Assembly: GCA_016721865.1 (NCBI GenBank)
Contig: JADKHF010000035.1
Span: forward strand, 1 to 20,502
Direction: 5' to 3'
Source of the DNA: Nitrosomonas sp.
GTDB taxonomy: Bacteria > Pseudomonadota > Gammaproteobacteria > Burkholderiales > Nitrosomonadaceae
Length of the DNA stretch: 20,502 bases
Made by a program: the position numbers and the translations under genes. The notes below the pieces were generated by a model. The model saw only the letters and a list, made by a program, of their open reading frames with translations, did not search any database and was not told the origin of the DNA. Position 1 is the first letter of the stretch. Each line of letters starts with the position of its first letter. This document shows, in pieces, positions 1-7,742 of the stretch.

Positions 1-239
1 CAGCTTATTTCAGTCGGTTTGCTCCAGAATTAGCACAATCTGATTATGCGGCAGAGATATGGTCCTTTTATCAGCGTGGAAAGTTACCCCAGGCTCAATT
101 GACCGGGAATGTTAAACAACAGGATAAGCCCGTTAATGTCAGCAATATTCTGCAGATTATTGACGCCGCAATTAAAAAGGAAGCTGCCTGGCAACGGCAT
201 AAACAGACCAAATGGGGTAACCCCTTATCGCAATGCTAA
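1..239 (+). CDS. C-terminal part of a probable RIO1-like serine kinase (5' end outside the window)
   Basis: An open frame runs from base 3 to a TAA at 237-239 and encodes about 78 residues. It begins AYFSRFAPEL, contains AEIWSFYQRGKLP and ends GNPLSQC. The combination of an FxPELxxxxYxxEIWxxYxxGKL segment followed by LTG is what I remember of the C-terminal tail of bacterial RIO-like atypical serine kinases. The catalytic kinase core lies off the left edge, so the function cannot be checked here. The reading frame is clean to its stop, unlike most genes in the window. The identification rests on tail similarity only and could be wrong; that a gene ends here is much more certain than its name. 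Confidence 0.5.
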   Translation, partial: AYFSRFAPELAQSDYAAEIWSFYQRGKLPQAQLTGNVKQQDKPVNVSNILQIIDAAIKKEAAWQRHKQTKWGNPLSQC

Positions 240-276
240 CGAGATTTTTATTTTAAAAAGCTGCAGCAGATGTTAA

Positions 277-307
277 TTGACCCGTATACGCCAGCTTGTG
301 CTATAAT
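277..307 (+). promoter_or_regulatory. sigma70-type promoter of the initiator tRNA gene
   Basis: TTGACC at 277-282 and a perfect TATAAT at 302-307 lie upstream of the tRNA, with a rather long 19-base spacer. A TGTGC stretch precedes the -10 box. The predicted transcript would start a few bases before the tRNA 5' end at 319. Confidence 0.6.
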
Positions 308-318
308 TCCGCTTCTGA

Positions 319-395
<77 letters not shown>

Positions 396-403
396 ATAAA
401 AAC

Positions 404-441
404 AAGCACTCAGAGACTAATAATCCTGAGTGCTTTTTTAT
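404..441 (+). terminator. Rho-independent terminator after tRNA-fMet
   Basis: A perfect 10-bp stem (AAGCACTCAG at 404-413 with CTGAGTGCTT at 426-435) closes a 12-base loop and runs straight into a T-tract at 434-439. It sits nine bases after the tRNA CCA end. Confidence 0.9.
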
Positions 442-538
442 TCTCTAATAAGGGTAACCGTTTTGTAACCGCGCTTGATCAATGACACTGGGTTACATCA
501 AGAAAAAAACAGATATGTAAGTTCAAGGAGTTCTACCA

Positions 539-901
539 GTGAAAATAATATTTTTTCTTCCTCTGTTTTTTAGTTCATTAGCGATTGCGGCCGGTGGTCC
601 TTATGATGGTATTTGGCATTTTCCACCCTATGGCTATATTAATATAAGCGAAGATAATCGCACGGTTGTTGCAGTTAATGTTTATAACCAAGAATGGGGG
701 GGCGACTGGGAAGCGTTCATGGGTCCAAGAGATAAAAATATTATTCGCGTAACATCGATTACGAATCCTAATATTATTACTGTTTTTAAATTAAGAATGA
801 GATCTGATACTACATTTACTGGAACTCTGGAATCGTGTATACCTGCCAGTCTTTGTAAATTTCCAGAGGGCTTCACTTTTGAAGGTGTGAAAGTTTGGTA
901 A
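539..901 (+). CDS. small secreted protein of unknown function
   Basis: This 120-residue protein starts with GTG at 539, supported by an AAGGAG Shine-Dalgarno sequence at 525-530 with eight bases of spacing. Residues 1-18 form a clear signal peptide: MK, a run of Ile/Phe/Leu, then SLAIAAGG, with cleavage likely after the Ala pair. The mature part is small, rich in aromatic and beta-branched residues, starts GGPYDGIW, and carries two cysteines (in LESC and LCKF) that could form a disulfide in the periplasm. I recognise no family. The frame is intact and the gene stands alone between the tRNA terminator and the IS630 element. A beta-rich periplasmic or exported protein is a reasonable inference, but no role can be assigned. 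Confidence 0.75.
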   Translation: MKIIFFLPLFFSSLAIAAGGPYDGIWHFPPYGYINISEDNRTVVAVNVYNQEWGGDWEAFMGPRDKNIIRVTSITNPNIITVFKLRMRSDTTFTGTLESCIPASLCKFPEGFTFEGVKVW

Positions 902-1093
902 ATTTCTTATTGTTTCTTTATTACCGAATCCTTCTTTTTGTGCGGCTATCTTGTCAGTAAGTTTTGCGTTAACTTCGTGAAAATTTTTTCTAAGTTGTAA
1001 ATCTGTATGTTGCCCCTGTCAATTACCCAATTCAGCCTAAACCGCCTTAGCAATCTTACATGCTCAGATTGAGTGAAATCTATTCTTACTATA

Positions 1094-2197
1094 GATCCGG
1101 CCAATAAATAGTTTGAATTTTTGGTGATTTTGCATGTCATAGAAGGATGGAAAAAATAGATGCAAGAACCTTAAAAGATGAAGCGCTGCATGAACGTCGT
1201 CGGCAAGTGATTCGTCTTCACAAGCGAGGCGGCAAACCCGGGCAAATAGCGCAAGTTACGGAGCTGAGCAGCACGGCTGTGAAGAAGATTATTCGACTTT
1301 ATGAAGAAGGTGGTGCAGCTGGGCCAAAGCCTGGTAGACGCGGACGACGTACGGGTGACAAACGCAGCTTAAGCGAAGAGCAGGGTTGAGATTGCAACGG
1401 CTTATTGTGATAAACGTCCTGAGCAACTGAAGATGGATTTTGCGTTGTGGAATCGTGGAGCGATAAGACAGTTAATCGAGCAGGAATGTGGCATATCCAT
1501 GCCGATACGCACGGTGGGACACTACCTCAAGCGTTGGGGATTTACCCGCAGAAGCCGATCCGACGTGCTTATGAACAACGCCCGGAGGCGGTAAAGCAAT
1601 AGCTCAATGAGCAATATCCGGATATTGCCAAGCGCGCCAGAACTGAAGGCGGGGAGATTCACTGGGGTGATGAGACAGGATTAGTCAATACGGATGTGCG
1701 AGGACGTGGCTTTGCACCCAAGGGAAAAACACCCGTGACCTACGCTCTGGCACGCGGCAACGGCTGTCAATGATTGCCACTGTAACCAACAAAGGCTGTG
1801 CACGCTGGCAGATTATTGATGGAAATTTCAATTCAGATAGACTCATTGAATTTCTCGAACTACTGATCAAGGATGCAGGGAAGAAATGTTCTTGATCCTG
1901 GATAATTTGAGAGTGCACCACAGCAAACCAGTGAAGGCTTGGCTGGAAGAAAATAAGGAAAAGATCGAATGCTTTTATTTACCCAGCTACAGTCCGGAAT
2001 TAAATCCAGAAGAAAGATTGAACTCAGATTTGAAGCAGGCTATCGGTTCCGAAAGTTCCGGTGCGTACCAAGGAGAAATTACATGCCGCTGTCGATGATC
2101 ATATGTTGATGCTGCAGAATAATCCAGAGCGCGTTGCTTCTTACTTCCAAGATCCGTATGTAAAATATGCCGCTTAAAACTATTTAATGGCCGGATC
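1094..2197 (+). mobile_element. IS630-family insertion sequence, decayed (copy 1)
   Basis: The element is bounded by 21-bp terminal inverted repeats, GATCCGGCCAATAAATAGTTT at 1094-1114 and its complement at 2177-2197, with one mismatch. At 1104 bp it has the usual IS630 size. A TA flanks the left end (1092-1093), matching the TA target of this family. The right flank reads AA at 2198-2199, so the target duplication is imperfect or mutated. The single transposase gene inside is broken many times, so this copy could move only if transposase is supplied in trans. Bases 902-1093 on its left hold no gene I can support. Confidence 0.85.
1147..2177 (+). pseudogene. IS630-family transposase, at least five frameshifts and one nonsense codon
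   Basis: Translating in shifting frames gives a continuous IS630-type DDE transposase. The N-terminal helix-turn-helix region lies in frame from 1147 (MEKIDARTLKDEAL, with TELSSTAVKKIIRLYEEGG). The first catalytic Asp is in IHWGDETG near 1660, the second in LILDNLRVHH near 1890-1917, and the Glu in SPELNPEERLNSDLK near 1993-2035. The protein ends DPYVKYAA at 2175-2177. Frame changes are needed near 1384, 1552, 1755, 1885 and 2048, and a TAG at about 1600 replaces what is probably a Trp codon. The catalytic residues survive, so the damage is recent or partly sequencing error. The HTH and DDE motifs make the family assignment secure. Confidence 0.88.
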
Positions 2198-2359
2198 AAT
2201 AAATGAGAGAAATAAAGGTTATGTGACATCGCATGTATTACGATAACTAATCAAACAATTCAAACCTGATGAACTAAAGTGTCTCTTAATTCAGGTAACC
2301 ATCTTTCCGTACTGGTTTGATGTCATACATTCTCGAATTTCTGCTCAACTATTCTTTTC

Positions 2360-4310
2360 TTATGCGACAGAAGTGTTTTCTATCGTCTTCTGATTCATCT
2401 CTGGCGAAAAGAACTGGTAATTGTTGCGACCACTCTTCTTAGCGTAGTACATCGCGACATCACTGCACTTCAGCAAGGTTTCCATATCGTTTCCATCAGA
2501 CGGGAACAGTGCAATGCCAATACTGCCGCCGATATGCAATTCTTCTCCTTGAATATGGAAAGTTCGTGTCAATTCATTCAATATTTTTTGTGCCACCACT
2601 TTCGCTTCCTGGCTGCCGGTGATATTTGGTAATAGTAAGATGAATTCATCACCACCATGGCGTACCACCGTGTCTTCGCAGCGTATAATAGCATTAAGCC
2701 CCCGCCACTTCCTGCAGCAGCAGATCGCCCATTGCATGCCCCAGCGAATCGTTGATCATCTTGAAGTTATCCAAATCAACAAACAACACTGCAGCCTGTT
2801 CGTGCCTGCGGCGGTCATGCGCCAGTACCTGCTTAATGCGGTCTTTTAATAAATGCCGATTGGGCAGGCCAGTTAATGCATCATGGGTGCCATCTGCATA
2901 ATGCGTTGCTCCGCCTGTTCCCGCTCAATCCGTTTCCCCAGAACACTTGCGATAGAGTCGATCAAGTCTTGTTCTTCTGGCAGCCAGAAGGGTTGATCTT
3001 TACTATAGATCACATGCAAACAGCCGTAAGCTTTGCCCTTGACCAGGATCTGCGCCTGTAGCCTGTGCATTAAATCCTTATTGTACCGGTCAGAAACAAA
3101 CTTCTTATCCCCAAGTTCGATCATGACAGATGCAATTTCCGGAAATTGCATTGCCTCTATCAGACGCGTAATGACTTTTTGGCAAAATTCATCTGTCTTC
3201 AGATTAAGATCCGTGTCGCGACGAATCCCATGCAGACAGTAACTTTCTTTCAAGCGTTCCTGCGCCATTTTCTCCGACCTGATAATTCTTCGCACTAACG
3301 GCACCATCAGCAAGTACAGCAGCAGTATCCCGATAACTATCAGCACGAAGAGATGCAGAGCAATGATTTCTATTTGCTCAATCATTGGGCTGTAAAATTC
3401 TTTTTCATCCTGCTTCAGCACCATACCGAATATGCCTGCCGGAGTATACGATGCTACCACCGGGACTTGGCGATAATCCTTCGTGGTGATGGTGCCGGAC
3501 TCTCCCTGAAGCGCGTAACTTATCGGTAGCGTTTCCCCATTGATCGGAAGCGGAAACTTTTGAATTCCACACCGTCCTCATTGCTTATAAGGCATATTAT
3601 TTCCCGCTCGTCTATTTCCAGCGCTTCACACAGCATATACTCGGTACTTTTTCCGAACTCCCTTATTTCTCTGAAGCTCCGGGTAAGCGGTGCCAGTCTT
3701 TCTTCCGGTCTGATCATGACCCGGCGACACGCCGCCCGTCCAGATCCAACACATCCTTGCTAACACGCAGAGTAAGTTGATTATCATTCCACGTCAGGAA
3801 AGAGTTGTGATCAACTTTCAGTGGAAGTATTTTGGTTTGGTCTAGGGAGAAGTGGCCTGCTTGCATTACTTCGTTGTTGTTTATATCGTAAACGGCTACT
3901 GCCGTGAAACCGTCAAGTAGTAATGAATCAATTTTCCGTTTCATGTCACGCATAGCGGTAGCATTATCCGGCTGTATATTGAGCTGCTGCAAAATCTGTA
4001 TCAGGGGCAGACGTCTGGACACCATATGCGTGTTTGCCAATCCCTCATCAATGTGGCTCTGAAAGAAGAATGACTCGCCCCGCAATGCCGTCTCGAAGCC
4101 TCTATAAAGCGGAGATTCAATTTGTGATCGCATCACGCCATAGACCGCGATGCCTGCTGCAAGGGTTAATCCCACCAATAGCAGGCAGGCGACAATGTTG
4201 ATCTTGTTGTCATCGCGTATTAAAAACAAACCGTGCCTCCAGAAAGATCTATGCATACTTAAGCGTTTTGTCGCGGTTTTAGGTGGTTTGAATTTCTTGC
4301 AAGTAAGCAT
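2360..4310 (-). pseudogene. membrane-bound GAF-GGDEF diguanylate cyclase, four frameshifts
   Basis: Reconstruction gives one protein of about 650 residues. In order it has an N-terminal membrane segment (INIVACLLLVGLTLAAGIAV), an extracytoplasmic sensor region containing GESGTITTKDYRQVPVVASY, a second membrane segment (ALHLFVLIVIGILLLYLLMV), a GAF-like domain (about 2930-3240) and a C-terminal GGDEF domain. The GGDEF domain has DALTGLPNR, VDLDNFKMINDSLGH and an exact GGDEF at 2642-2656. RCED lies five residues before GGDEF, so the allosteric I-site RxxD is kept. The predicted activity is synthesis of cyclic di-GMP from two GTP at the inner membrane. Frame changes fall near 3718, 3550, 2890 and 2700. 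Every key motif is intact, so the gene may be whole in the organism. The start at 4310 is tentative; ATG at 4256 is an alternative. Confidence 0.85.
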
Positions 4311-4409
4311 CCTGTCAGGATAGGGTTTCAGCTCTAATTTACAATTCTTTTTTATTGAAAGGTCTCGCTAAACTTCGTTTTAACTTTACGCGGATCTTGA
4401 TTGACTCAG

Positions 4410-4578
4410 TTTTCGATCAAATCAACATGTGCTTTAGCTTCATTGTGGCAATTGCACTATCCCGCGCCCATGCCTTTATGGCGGCATCGACAGTTGCTTC
4501 GTTATTGCGCATCGCTTCCTTTCAAATAAGCAAAATATTTACGCTTGATTCGTTCATTTCCTGCTTGTGTTTTGTCAT
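4410..4578 (-). pseudogene. N-terminal remnant of a tyrosine-type site-specific integrase
   Basis: Starting at ATG 4576-4578 and correcting two single-base slips gives MTKHKQENERIKRKYFAYLK, then EAMRNNEATVDAAIKAW. This is the pattern of the N-terminal SAM-like DNA-binding domain of phage-type tyrosine recombinases that begin ENERIKRxYFxYLKEA. The similarity then fades, with a possible FDRKLSQ scrap near 4410-4435, and the catalytic C-terminal domain is absent. The piece lies between the diguanylate cyclase and the TIR-like gene on the same strand. It suggests that an integrating element once ended here. The motif is recalled from the family, not searched. Confidence 0.55.
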
Positions 4579-4694
4579 GTTTTACTGCGCCTGTTTCAAG
4601 TCAATTTTTACGCTGGGTTGGTTCCTTTCAATTAATAGGAGAATTTATCAATCTTCCAGTTCTTCGTAAAGCAAAACATCAGGGATAGAAAACT

Positions 4695-4722
4695 GATAGT
4701 GCAATAGCAATATTGCGCTATC
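4695..4722 (-). terminator. stem-loop at the end of the TIR-like gene, possible terminator
   Basis: GATAGTGCAAT at 4695-4705 pairs with ATTGCGCTATC at 4712-4722 (11 bp with one wobble) around a six-base loop. It overlaps the TGA of the minus-strand TIR-like gene. On that strand it is followed by AGTTTTCT, a weak T-tract, so termination is likely but not certain. Confidence 0.5.
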
Positions 4723-5299
4723 AATTAATGCCACTCCTCTCCGAATAAATTGTCCACGAAACTTGGACGTGAATTGTCAGGGTCAACTTTGTTTCTCGCT
4801 CAAAAGCTTCATGGATCCATTCCTGAACGATAAACGGGTCGGTATCCCAATCGTGAATACTGGCGAAGCCACATTTGATATTGTCATACAACCTTGGTGG
4901 AATGGTGTGTTGATTGTATTCGGTCATGCCGTTCTGAGGGTATGTTGGAAGAACTATCCCGAGTAGCCCTGAACTTGGGCTGTTTTGAGTTTTTCTGATA
5001 CTTGCCCCAATCTCCCAGTCTACATGCTTTCGTTTCCATGTCTCAGAGCCTATGAGTACGATCGTAACCGTTGAGTCTTTTAGATACACATCTCTTATTT
5101 TTTGCTGTAGTATTTCCGCGTCGGAATTAGGATCTATGTTCCCAACTTGAACTGATTTCATAATTACGACATCTTGATTGGCTAAAAGAATTTCCTCGAA
5201 ATGATTGCGATATTCCTGATCTTCAATGGAATGATGGTAACTTACATAAACTTTATACTGTGGCTCGGGAAACATATTTCTTTCAGGTAGATGGTTCAT
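4721..5299 (-). CDS. TIR-like protein of the ThsB/DUF1863 type
   Basis: This intact 192-residue frame has the features of the TIR-like family that includes ThsB of the Thoeris antiphage system. Residues 15-22 are YKVYVSYHH, followed by YRNHFEEIL, SVQVGNIDP, a QQKIRDVYLKDSTVTIVLIG strand and W-KRKHVDWEIGASI at 88-101. Late motifs include IPPRLYDNIKCGFASIHDWD. Glu96 in DWEI sits where TIR NADases and signal-making TIRs usually carry a catalytic Glu. Known ThsB proteins make an NAD-derived signal that activates a ThsA effector; no ThsA-like gene is in the window. The last 20 residues look unlike the family and may reflect a frameshift. The start at 5299 has only a weak AGGG; ATG 5275 (MFPEPQYK) with GAAAG upstream is an alternative. 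An upstream same-strand membrane-protein gene ends 100 bases away. Confidence 0.8.
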   Translation of the reverse strand: MNHLPERNMFPEPQYKVYVSYHHSIEDQEYRNHFEEILLANQDVVIMKSVQVGNIDPNSDAEILQQKIRDVYLKDSTVTIVLIGSETWKRKHVDWEIGASIRKTQNSPSSGLLGIVLPTYPQNGMTEYNQHTIPPRLYDNIKCGFASIHDWDTDPFIVQEWIHEAFERETKLTLTIHVQVSWTIYSERSGIN

Positions 5300-5399
5300 G
5301 GCAGCACCCTAAAGACATGAAGAGAGGAAATTTACATTTAATACATTGCGCCCAGAATTGTGCGATTTTCCACTGCAAAATTAGATTCAAAATTCCTCT

Positions 5400-5909
5400 T
5401 CACGGAAATACAGGTATCCTTGGTTCAGTTCCTTCTATTTCTGCTTGAGGAATATGTTGTTTAATACGTACCTCAATCTCTTCAAGACGGTTCGTCGGAA
5501 CATCGACAAGTATTAGAAATTTACCTGCGTCTATCGCGTCCTCAAATTCTTTAGTTCGCCTGTTTCCTATACTCATTCCTACCATGCCGCTTACCCATGC
5601 ACCAACACCTGCACCTACAACAGTGGTTGCAAGCAAGATGCCCCCAGCAATCACTGTTGAAGCAGGTGGCAGCATAATCGCAACTAATCCCGCGAGCATG
5701 CCGGTTGATCCCCCAATCGCTAATCCTTGTTCAACTGCAGGAATAAAATCACTCTTTTGTAAAAGAGTGGCTTCTGGAAGATCTTCTAATGGTGTGTTGC
5801 GCTTTGCAATTACGTGGATATGTTTTTCATCGATTTTTGCCAGTATTAAGTCATCGACTACGCGCTTAGTTACGGCAATATCAGGGGCAAGAAAATAGAT
5901 TCGTCGCAT
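5400..5909 (-). CDS. DUF1269-type glycine-rich membrane protein
   Basis: This is an intact 169-residue protein with a strong AGGAGG Shine-Dalgarno sequence about five bases before ATG 5909. Residues 1-55 form a soluble alpha/beta-like N-terminal domain (MRRIYFLAPD, HIHVIAKRNTPLEDLPEATL). Two hydrophobic, glycine-rich segments follow at about 62-82 and 84-112, resembling a glycine-zipper hairpin (GLAIGGSTGMLAGLVAIM, then VIAGGILLATTVVGAGVGAW). A C-terminal soluble region contains GKFLILVDVP and ends EGTEPRIPVFP. The whole pattern matches the widespread proteobacterial DUF1269 membrane proteins, whose function is unknown and which are often linked to stress. It lies upstream of the TIR-like gene on the same strand and could be cotranscribed with it. 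The gene name is unknown; the family assignment is from memory of the pattern. Confidence 0.8.
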   Translation of the reverse strand: MRRIYFLAPDIAVTKRVVDDLILAKIDEKHIHVIAKRNTPLEDLPEATLLQKSDFIPAVEQGLAIGGSTGMLAGLVAIMLPPASTVIAGGILLATTVVGAGVGAWVSGMVGMSIGNRRTKEFEDAIDAGKFLILVDVPTNRLEEIEVRIKQHIPQAEIEGTEPRIPVFP

Positions 5910-5945
5910 GATAACCTCCTAAAATTTGGTTGTTCAATACTTAAC

Positions 5946-5981
5946 CACAAGAGATAAATAAAAAATTATTTATCTCTTGTG
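5946..5981. terminator. perfect long hairpin between bluB and the DUF1269 gene
   Basis: CACAAGAGATAAATA at 5946-5960 is followed by its exact complement at 5967-5981; an added A:T pair makes 16 bp with a four-base loop. The stem overlaps the end of the bluB frame. Its position after a minus-strand gene suggests termination or 3'-end protection, although no clear T-run follows on the minus strand and the stem is AT-rich. Confidence 0.55.
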
Positions 5982-6612
5982 TGATTATATGGGGGCGAAT
6001 AGAAAATACAATAAGCAATTTCCTTAGATATTTTTAGCATCGGAGCAGGATAAAAGGCTTCGACATGGCCAAGACACAGAATAGCGATAGGCTTACTGCC
6101 TGCCGGCATCTTTAGCAATTGTGCAAGTTGTATGGGATCAAATAGCGAAACCAACCCATGCCTAATCCTTCAGCACGTGCAGCCAGCCAAAGATTCTGAA
6201 TAGCACAGGCGACAGAGGCCAAATCCATTTCAGGTAAAGTACGCCGACCAAAGATATGTTGCTCACGCTGATCGCTTAATGCAACTACAAGTAGTTCTCC
6301 ACATTCGCGAATACCATCTACTTTAAGGCGCATGAATTCATCACTTCTTTCTGCCAGTGCGTCAGCGGTACGACGCCGTTCTTCTTCCACCATTGACGCG
6401 ATTGTGCTGCGCAACTGGGGATCGGTAATACGGATAAATCGCCACGGTTGCATCAAACCTACACTAGGGGCTTGGTGTGCGGCGGCAAGTAAGCGTTTCA
6501 ACATGATCGGGTCAACCGGATCAGAAAGAAAATGGCGCATGTCGCGGCGCTCGGCTATGGCACGATACACGGCAGCACGTTCGGCATTACTGAAACGATG
6601 GCTATTGCTCAT
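5966..6612 (-). CDS. bluB: 5,6-dimethylbenzimidazole synthase BluB, one frameshift
   Basis: BluB is a nitroreductase-fold flavoenzyme that breaks down reduced FMN to make 5,6-dimethylbenzimidazole, the lower ligand of vitamin B12. The N-terminal frame (from ATG 6612) has RRDMRHFLSDPVD, LLAAAHQAPSVGLMQPWRFI, RRTLPEMDLASVACAIQNLW and EGLGMGW. The second frame (to 5966) continues VSLFDPIQLAQLLKMPAG, then ILCLGHVEAFYPAPML. These are strong BluB landmarks. A single missing base near 6150 in GW-VSLFD joins the frames, so the enzyme is probably intact in the organism. The last 20 or so residues do not look like BluB and may hide another slip. The gene sits alone; no other clear cobalamin gene or B12 riboswitch is visible here. 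The ribosome binding site before 6612 is weak. Confidence 0.87.
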
Positions 6613-6677
6613 GCGATTTACTGATGGTTATCAATTACAGACATTATTGAAAGCTCATTTACAAAATATTAGTCATT

Positions 6678-7307
6678 TTACTCTTGATGGTAGGGCGGCA
6701 ACAGAGGAATTCCGCGCCGGATTAACTCTCTAAATAGATACTGGAATTGCCAAAAGTAGGGCGAATAATGAAACAAAAAGAGACCAATGATCCATAAAAG
6801 TCTGGCAGCTGGAAGATTGCAGCCAAGCGGGTCTTGAGAGTTTCGCCAACTTGTTCGACCACCAATAAAGGAGGGGCGGGTTAAAACAAGTGAATCTGGG
6901 ATAGAGAAATCGAACCAGTTACCGAATAATGGAATGATATCCACGCCTTTTCTAATGCTTCTGAATGATAACTCCACCATGGTATAGCTGGCACGATCCA
7001 TAGAGCATTGCTTAGATCAAACTCTGTCCATAATGCGCCAATGAGTTCATTGGTAGGTACAAAGTCACAGCCAGCAATTGCAAACAGGCTGCATTTGTCT
7101 GTCTCTAATGCTTTCATAAAAAGCTATTGCTCGCAGCAGTTCTGCAAGTTCTTCTATTAATAGCTTAGGCAATAGTGAAAGCTGAAGTGGTGAATTTGGG
7201 ATGCTGATTAACAGGCAAAAAATAGGCGCGTATGGAAAAGCGTAGATTTGGGGACTGTCGGGAATTGACTGGGCGATACGATTCATGAAGTTGCTATCAA
7301 TAGGCAA
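6678..7307 (-). pseudogene. unrecognised gene broken across several frames
   Basis: A strong AAGGAGG at 7309-7315 precedes a minus-strand region that stays protein-like but changes frame. The first part reads MPIDSNFMNRIAQSIPDSPQ and LLIEELAELLRAIAF. A second part contains GCDFVPTNELIGALWTEFD and IVPAIPWWSYHSEALEKAW. A third continues LVVEQVGETLKTRLAAIFQLP before the signal fades near 6700. At least two frame changes, near 7110 and 6880, are needed. I do not recognise the family. The start is unclear, because TTG 7305-7307 is too close to the Shine-Dalgarno sequence and the next candidate is ATT. It points towards bluB, and bases 6613-6677 between them hold nothing I can identify. Confidence 0.4.
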
Positions 7308-7339
7308 ACCTCCTTGGATGTGTGATTACTTGGAAAAAT

Positions 7340-7374
7340 AAAACGCCCAAGACCATAGAGATCGAGGGCGTTTT
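7340..7374 (-). terminator. terminator-like hairpin upstream of the broken gene
   Basis: AAAACGCCC at 7340-7348 pairs perfectly with GGGCGTTTT at 7366-7374 around a 17-base loop. Read on the minus strand it is followed by ATTTTTCC, giving a classic intrinsic-terminator shape. It lies upstream of the 7307 start, so it could end transcription from the cysH side or act as a leader attenuator. On the plus strand it ends TTTT as well. Confidence 0.6.
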
Positions 7375-7684
7375 GGGAGGGAAATGTGAGTAGCTAAATC
7401 ACAGGAGAATATTCTCATTTTAATTCATGCGACACAATGCGTCATAATGTCGCATACGTTAATTCGTATATGTATAGGAGCTTATGAGAACTTCATAGGA
7501 TCATGATTCATAAGGAATTAATATTAATATTAATATTAATATGCGTAATATTTGTGACCAGATGTCAAGTTAAGGTGTGGCAATTTGCCACATTTCCTGA
7601 AAAGTGTTGACTCCGTATTTGATAGCAAAGCTTAGATTGAGATCGCCATGGAACAATTGAGGTGGAATACGCTATTTTCATTCT
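7375..7684. promoter_or_regulatory. AT-rich intergenic region with palindromes and a simple repeat
   Basis: I see no convincing gene in these 310 bases. They hold a perfect 12-bp palindrome GAGAATATTCTC (7405-7416), an 8-bp stem ATGCGACA/TGTCGCAT (7427-7434 and 7448-7455), four exact copies of TTAATA (7518-7541), and a 17-bp dyad TGTGGCAATTTGCCACA (7576-7592). The last looks like a protein-binding operator. No B12 riboswitch core was found despite the nearby bluB. Confidence 0.5.
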
Positions 7685-7742
7685 TCAAAAGAGTGATGAA
7701 GATTTCTCTTGTGCGCAGAATTGATTCTGACAGCGGATTTGT

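Noticed and set aside
946..1140. Minus-strand frame of 64 codons left of IS630 copy 1
   Set aside because: It overlaps the IS inverted repeat, lacks a ribosome binding site and has no protein-like pattern.
2200..2359. Short minus-strand ORF of 14 codons (MYDIKPVRKDGYLN) after the diguanylate cyclase
   Set aside because: Too short, without a ribosome binding site or recognisable homology; possibly a chance frame.
4355..4669. Plus-strand open frame of 104 codons with a hydrophobic translation
   Set aside because: It is the antisense of the integrase remnant; the minus strand has the recognisable recombinase motif and this frame has no ribosome binding site or family likeness.
7518..7541. TTAATA tandem repeat as a possible CRISPR-like array
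   Set aside because: The unit is six bases with no spacers; it is a simple sequence repeat.
7316..7680. Possible cobalamin riboswitch upstream of the bluB-side genes
   Set aside because: No B12-box-like core was seen on the minus strand; only hairpins and palindromes are present.
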